From: an uncultured Eubacteriales bacterium
GTDB lineage: Bacteria > Bacillota > Clostridia > Christensenellales > Aristaeellaceae
Assembly (NCBI GenBank): GCA_900553265.1
Contig: USDD01000105.1
Coordinates: 1 to 8,661, forward strand
Length of the DNA stretch: 8,661 bases
Direction: 5' to 3'
The position numbers and the translations under genes are program-made. Below the pieces are notes generated by a model. The model searched no databases. It was not told the DNA's origin and saw nothing but the letters and a program-made list of their open reading frames with translations. Shown one piece after another: positions 5,134-8,661 of the stretch. Position 1 is the stretch's first letter. Each line of letters begins with the position of its first letter.

Positions 5134-6854
5134 AGAGTCTGATGCGGTATCTGAAGAACTACCGCCGGGAGTGCGTGCTCGCGCCGCTGTTCAAGATGCT
5201 GGAGGCGTCCTTCGAGCTGCTGGTGCCGCTGGTGATGGCGGCCATCATCGACCGCGGCATCGGCATGGACGACAGGCCGTTCATCCTCCGCATGGCGCTG
5301 GTGCTGGCGGCGCTGGCGGCGGTGGGTCTGGTCAGCTCCATCACGGCGCAGTACTTCTCGGCCAGGGCGGCCACGGGCTTCGCCACCGGCGTGCGCCACG
5401 CGCTGTTCGAGCATCTGGAGAGCCTGTCCTTCTCCAACATGGACGAGATGGGCGTTTCCACGATGATCACCCGCCTGACCAGCGACGTCAATCAGGCGCA
5501 GACCGGCGTGAACATGACGCTGCGCCTGTTCCTGCGCTCGCCCTTCGTGGTGTTCGGCGCGATGGTCATGGCCTTCACCATCGACGTGAAATGCGCGCTG
5601 ATCTTCGTGTTCGCCATCGCGGCGCTGGCGGCGGTGGTGTTCGGCATCATGGCGGTGAACATTCCCATGATGCGCGGCGTGCAGGCGGCGCTGGAGCGCG
5701 TGCTGGGCGCGACGCGGGAGAACCTGGAGGGCGCGCGCGTCATCCGCGCGTTCTGCAACGAGGATCGGCAGTACGCCGAATTCGTGGACAAGAACCGCGA
5801 GCTGAACCGCCGTCAGCGCCGGGCGGGCCGCGTCTCCGGCCTGATGAACCCGGCGACGTTCCTGCTCATCAACGCCGCCATCGCGTGGCTGATCTACACC
5901 GGCGCGGTGCGCGTGGACAGCGGCGCGCTGTCCGCCGGTCAGGTGGTGGCGCTGTACAATTACATGTCCCAGATATTGGTGGAGCTGATCAAGCTGGCAA
6001 ACCTCATCGTGACCATGAACAAGGGTCTGGCCAGCTGGAAGCGCATCGAGGACGCGCTGAATCTCACCAGCGACATGACCTCGCCCGAGACCACCGCGCC
6101 CGCCATCCAGTGTGACGAGGCGGTGCGCTTCGACCACGTATCCCTGCGCTACAGGGGCGCGGGCGCGGAGACGCTCTCCGACGTGAGCTTCACGGCGCTC
6201 AAGGGCGAGACCATCGGCGTCATCGGCGGCACCGGCTCGGGCAAGACCAGCGTGGTGGGACTCATCGACCGCTTCTACGACGCGACCTCGGGCAGCGTCT
6301 CGGTCAACGGACTGGACGTGCGCCAGTGGAACGAGGCCGATCTGCGTTCCCGCGTGGGCTTCGTGCTCCAGCGGGCCGTGCTCTTCCAGGGCACCATCCG
6401 CGACAACCTGCGCTGGGGCAGGGAGGACGCCACGGACGAGGAGCTGCTGAAGGCCGCGCACATCGCCCAGGCCGACGACGTACTCGCCGCCAAGGGCGGA
6501 CTGGACGCGGAAATCGAGCAGAACGGCCGCAACCTGTCCGGCGGACAGCGCCAGCGCCTGACCATCGCCCGGGCGCTGGTGCGCAATCCGGAAATTCTGG
6601 TGCTGGACGACAGCGCGTCGGCGCTGGATCAGGCCACCGACCGGCGGCTGCGCGCGGCCATCCGCGAGATGGACAGCCGGCCCACGGTGTTCATCGTGTC
6701 CCAGCGCACCGCGTCCATCCGTCAGGCCGACCGCATTCTGGTCATGGACGACGGAAAACTGGTTGGCAGCGGCACCCACGAGGAACTGCTGGAGAGCTGC
6801 CCGGTCTACCGGGAAATCTACGAATCGCAGTACGGCGGGGAGGCGAGCGCATGA
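5130..6854 (+). CDS. Heterodimeric ABC exporter subunit with degenerate ATP site
   Basis: A 574-residue half-transporter with six membrane helices (about 15-40, 52-76, 133-155, 157-178, 243-262, 268-295) followed by an ATPase domain (about 330-574). Walker A GGTGSGKT is at 366-373, the Q-loop Gln at 414, canonical signature LSGGQ at 469-473, and Walker B ILVLDD at 489-494. Here Asp494 replaces the catalytic Glu, and in the switch region SQR Gln525 replaces the usual His. These two changes together mark the degenerate-site partner of heterodimeric type IV exporters (TM287, BmrC and LmrC are known examples). It should pair with the product of the next gene and export an unknown compound, often a drug, peptide or lipid in this group. 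The start is supported by GGAGG at 5118-5122. It overlaps both neighbours by ATGA, implying translational coupling. Confidence 0.92.
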   Translation: MKSLMRYLKNYRRECVLAPLFKMLEASFELLVPLVMAAIIDRGIGMDDRPFILRMALVLAALAAVGLVSSITAQYFSARAATGFATGVRHALFEHLESLSFSNMDEMGVSTMITRLTSDVNQAQTGVNMTLRLFLRSPFVVFGAMVMAFTIDVKCALIFVFAIAALAAVVFGIMAVNIPMMRGVQAALERVLGATRENLEGARVIRAFCNEDRQYAEFVDKNRELNRRQRRAGRVSGLMNPATFLLINAAIAWLIYTGAVRVDSGALSAGQVVALYNYMSQILVELIKLANLIVTMNKGLASWKRIEDALNLTSDMTSPETTAPAIQCDEAVRFDHVSLRYRGAGAETLSDVSFTALKGETIGVIGGTGSGKTSVVGLIDRFYDATSGSVSVNGLDVRQWNEADLRSRVGFVLQRAVLFQGTIRDNLRWGREDATDEELLKAAHIAQADDVLAAKGGLDAEIEQNGRNLSGGQRQRLTIARALVRNPEILVLDDSASALDQATDRRLRAAIREMDSRPTVFIVSQRTASIRQADRILVMDDGKLVGSGTHEELLESCPVYREIYESQYGGEASA

Positions 6855-8590
6855 AGAAGCAGAACACAGGCACCCTTCGACGGGTGCTGAGCGCCATCGG
6901 GCGCTACAAGGCCCCGGTGTTCGCGTCCTTCGCGCTGGCCATCGTCTCGGTGGCGCTGACGCTGCTGATTCCCGTGCTGGCGGGCGAGGCCATCGACCAG
7001 ATCGCCGACACGGGCGTGCATTTCGAGACCATGCTGCCCATCCTGACGCGGATTCTCCTCTGCGCCGGCGCGGCCAGCCTGATCCAGTGGCTGATGAACG
7101 AGGCCAACAACCGCGTGACCTTCTCGGTGGTGCGCGATCTGCGCGAGCAGGCCCTCAAAAAAATCGAGTCGCTGCCGCTGTCCTATCTGGACAGCCATCC
7201 CCACGGCGAGATCGTCAGCCGCGTCATCGCCGATGCGGACGCCTTCGCCGACGGACTGCTGATGGGATTTACTCAGCTGTTCACCGGCGTGGCCACCATC
7301 TTAGGCACGCTGGGCTTCATGTTCGCAAAGAGCGCGCCCATCGCCGCGGTGGTGGTGGTCATCACGCCGCTGTCGCTGTTCGTGGCGCGGTTCATCGCCC
7401 GGCGCACCCACGACATGTTCCTTTTGCAGTCCAAGACCCGGGGCGAGCTGACCGCCTACATCGACGAGCACATCGGCGGCGCGAAGGTGGTCAAGACCTA
7501 CGGCCGGGAGGAGAAATCCCTCCGGGAATTCGACGAGATCAACGGCCGTCTCGAGAAATGCTCGCTGCGCGCCACGTTCTTTTCGTCCATCACCAATCCG
7601 GCCACGCGCTTCGTCAACGCCGTGGTCTACGCGGGCGTGGGCCTGACCGGCGCGCTGGCGGTGCTGTCCGGCGGCATGACCGTGGGCTCTCTGACCTGCT
7701 TTCTGAGCTACGCCAACCAGTACACCAAGCCCTTTAACGAGATCTCCGGCGTGGTGACGGAGCTTCAAAATGCCATCGCCTGCGCGGCGCGGCTGCTGGA
7801 GCTCATCGACGCGCCCGCCCAGCCGCCCGAGCCGGAAGACGCCGTGACGCTGGAAAATGTGCGCGGAACGGTGGCGCTGAAGGACGTGTGCTTCTCCTAT
7901 GTGCCGGAGAAGAAGCTCATCGAGAACTTCAACCTGTCCGTCCATCCCGGCCAGCGCGTGGCCATCGTCGGCCCCACCGGCTGCGGCAAAACCACGCTGA
8001 TCAACCTGCTGATGCGCTTTTACGACGTGGACGCGGGCTCGGTCTCGGTGGAGGGCGAGGACGTGCGTCAGATCACCCGCCGGAGCCTGCGCTCGTCCTA
8101 CGGCATGGTGCTTCAGGAGACGTGGCTCAAGGCGGGCACCATCCGCGAGAACATCGCCATGGGCCGGCCCGACGCGTCCGAGGACGAAATCGTCGAGGCC
8201 GCGAAGGCCGCCCACGCCCATTCGTTCATCCTGCGCCTGCCCGACGGCTACGACACGGTCATCGGCGAGGACGGCGGCATGCTGTCCCAGGGCCAGAAGC
8301 AGCTGCTGTGCATCGCCCGCGTGATGCTGTGCCTGCCGCCGATGCTGATTCTCGACGAGGCCACGTCGTCCATCGACACGCGCACCGAGCTGAAGATTCA
8401 GTCGGCCTTCGCCCGGATGATGCAGGGCCGCACCAGCTTCATCGTCGCCCATCGCCTGTCCACCATCCGCAGCGCCGACGTGATCCTCGTCATGCGCGAC
8501 GGCAGGGTCATCGAGCAGGGCAGCCACGAGGAGCTGCTGAAACAGAACGGCTTCTACAAGGAGCTGTATCTGGCGGGACAGGCGGAGTAG
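6851..8590 (+). CDS. Heterodimeric ABC exporter subunit with catalytic ATP site
   Basis: A 579-residue half-transporter with six membrane helices (about 21-43, 62-85, 138-158, 162-182, 250-273, 277-300) and an ATPase domain (about 333-579). Walker A GPTGCGKT is at 374-381, the Q-loop Gln at 422, Walker B MLILDE at 498-503 with the catalytic Glu503, and the switch His at 534 in VAHRLST. The signature is LSQGQ at 478-482 rather than LSGGQ, as in TM288-type partners. In the dimer this altered signature faces the defective Walker site of the preceding subunit. The intact site combines this subunit's Walker motifs with the partner's LSGGQ. The start is ATG 6851, with GGGGAGG at 6837-6843 seven bases upstream and an ATGA overlap with the previous stop. 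The same frame is open upstream to 6326, but that stretch overlaps the partner's ATPase domain and is not homologous to any transporter part. Confidence 0.93.
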   Translation: MKKQNTGTLRRVLSAIGRYKAPVFASFALAIVSVALTLLIPVLAGEAIDQIADTGVHFETMLPILTRILLCAGAASLIQWLMNEANNRVTFSVVRDLREQALKKIESLPLSYLDSHPHGEIVSRVIADADAFADGLLMGFTQLFTGVATILGTLGFMFAKSAPIAAVVVVITPLSLFVARFIARRTHDMFLLQSKTRGELTAYIDEHIGGAKVVKTYGREEKSLREFDEINGRLEKCSLRATFFSSITNPATRFVNAVVYAGVGLTGALAVLSGGMTVGSLTCFLSYANQYTKPFNEISGVVTELQNAIACAARLLELIDAPAQPPEPEDAVTLENVRGTVALKDVCFSYVPEKKLIENFNLSVHPGQRVAIVGPTGCGKTTLINLLMRFYDVDAGSVSVEGEDVRQITRRSLRSSYGMVLQETWLKAGTIRENIAMGRPDASEDEIVEAAKAAHAHSFILRLPDGYDTVIGEDGGMLSQGQKQLLCIARVMLCLPPMLILDEATSSIDTRTELKIQSAFARMMQGRTSFIVAHRLSTIRSADVILVMRDGRVIEQGSHEELLKQNGFYKELYLAGQAE

Positions 8591-8595
8591 GGCAA

Positions 8596-8615
8596 AGGGG
8601 GAGCAAGCTCCCCCT
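8596..8615. terminator. Palindromic stem-loop after the ABC operon, possible terminator
   Basis: AGGGGGAGC (8596-8604) is followed by AA and then its exact complement (8607-8615). The two-base gap means the innermost pair must open, leaving about eight pairs. It starts five bases after the last stop codon, a natural terminator position, but what follows is CCGCTGCC rather than a U tract. It may therefore be a weak terminator, an mRNA-end stabiliser, or part of a dispersed repeat. Confidence 0.4.
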
Positions 8616-8643
8616 CCGCTGCCACCCCCTCCAGATTTTGCTA

Positions 8644-8660
8644 GGATTCCTGCGGAATCC
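8644..8660. repeat. Second short inverted repeat at the window edge
   Basis: GGATTCC (8644-8650) and GGAATCC (8654-8660) are exact complements around TGC. Together with the palindrome 28 bases upstream it forms a two-hairpin arrangement like many intergenic repeat units. Bases 8616-8643 between them show no gene. Confidence 0.4.
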
Positions 8661-8661
8661 C

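Noticed and set aside
4974..6779. Very long minus-strand open frame (601 codons) opposite the phosphodiesterase and first ABC gene
   Set aside because: Low-complexity His/Arg/Gln-rich product without domains, fully opposite two well-supported genes. It is a base-composition artefact.
6326..6850. Upstream in-frame extension that would fuse 175 residues to the second ABC subunit
   Set aside because: It overlaps the first subunit's ATPase domain out of frame, is compositionally odd, and a strong ribosome binding site with an ATGA overlap marks 6851 as the start.
7301..8527. Minus-strand open frame of 408 codons opposite the second ABC gene
   Set aside because: Same artefact: no motif, no start signals, and the + strand frame has every ABC ATPase motif.

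Overview
The window reads as chromosomal DNA from a high-G+C member of the Firmicutes, probably a gut-type Clostridia lineage. This rests on strong AGGAGG-type ribosome binding sites, consensus sigma-A promoters and the families present; the genus cannot be named from the sequence alone. All six complete protein genes lie on the + strand and the window is densely coded. I found no CRISPR array, transposase, integrase, phage gene or RNA gene body inside it.

Layout. Bases 1-135 hold the start of a transcription unit running leftwards off the edge. It has a perfect-consensus minus-strand promoter (TTGACA, 17 bp, TATAAT, with an extended -10), an A/T-tract palindrome upstream of it, and a leader with a boxA-like CCTTGAAAAC motif. 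This is best read as the promoter and leader of an rRNA (or other stable RNA) operon whose body is outside the window. Divergently, 183-1223 encodes a membrane-anchored or secreted ABC-type solute-binding protein with no permease beside it. Next is an RsmB/RsmF-type rRNA m5C methyltransferase (1313-2596) with its own extended -10 promoter, which shows that its true start is 1313. It is followed by a small acidic protein of unknown function (2655-2876), lower in G+C than its neighbours, and an 11-bp stem-loop terminator.

The second half is one apparent operon from a promoter at 2944-2973: an MFS (SLC45/GPH-like) transporter, a membrane-anchored glycerophosphodiester phosphodiesterase, and two half-size ABC exporter subunits. 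The phosphodiesterase and both ABC genes are joined by ATGA stop/start overlaps, so they are probably translationally coupled. The two ABC subunits form a textbook asymmetric heterodimeric exporter of the TM287/288, BmrCD and LmrCD type. The first subunit carries the defective Walker B (Asp for Glu) and switch (Gln for His) residues, and the second carries the matching non-canonical LSQGQ signature. The substrate is unknown. The window ends with two short palindromes after the last gene.

Overall this is mostly ordinary core and transport DNA. The points most worth a second look are the divergent rRNA-like promoter at the left edge, the linkage of a phosphodiesterase to a heterodimeric exporter, the isolated low-G+C small gene, and the short C-terminus of the methyltransferase.
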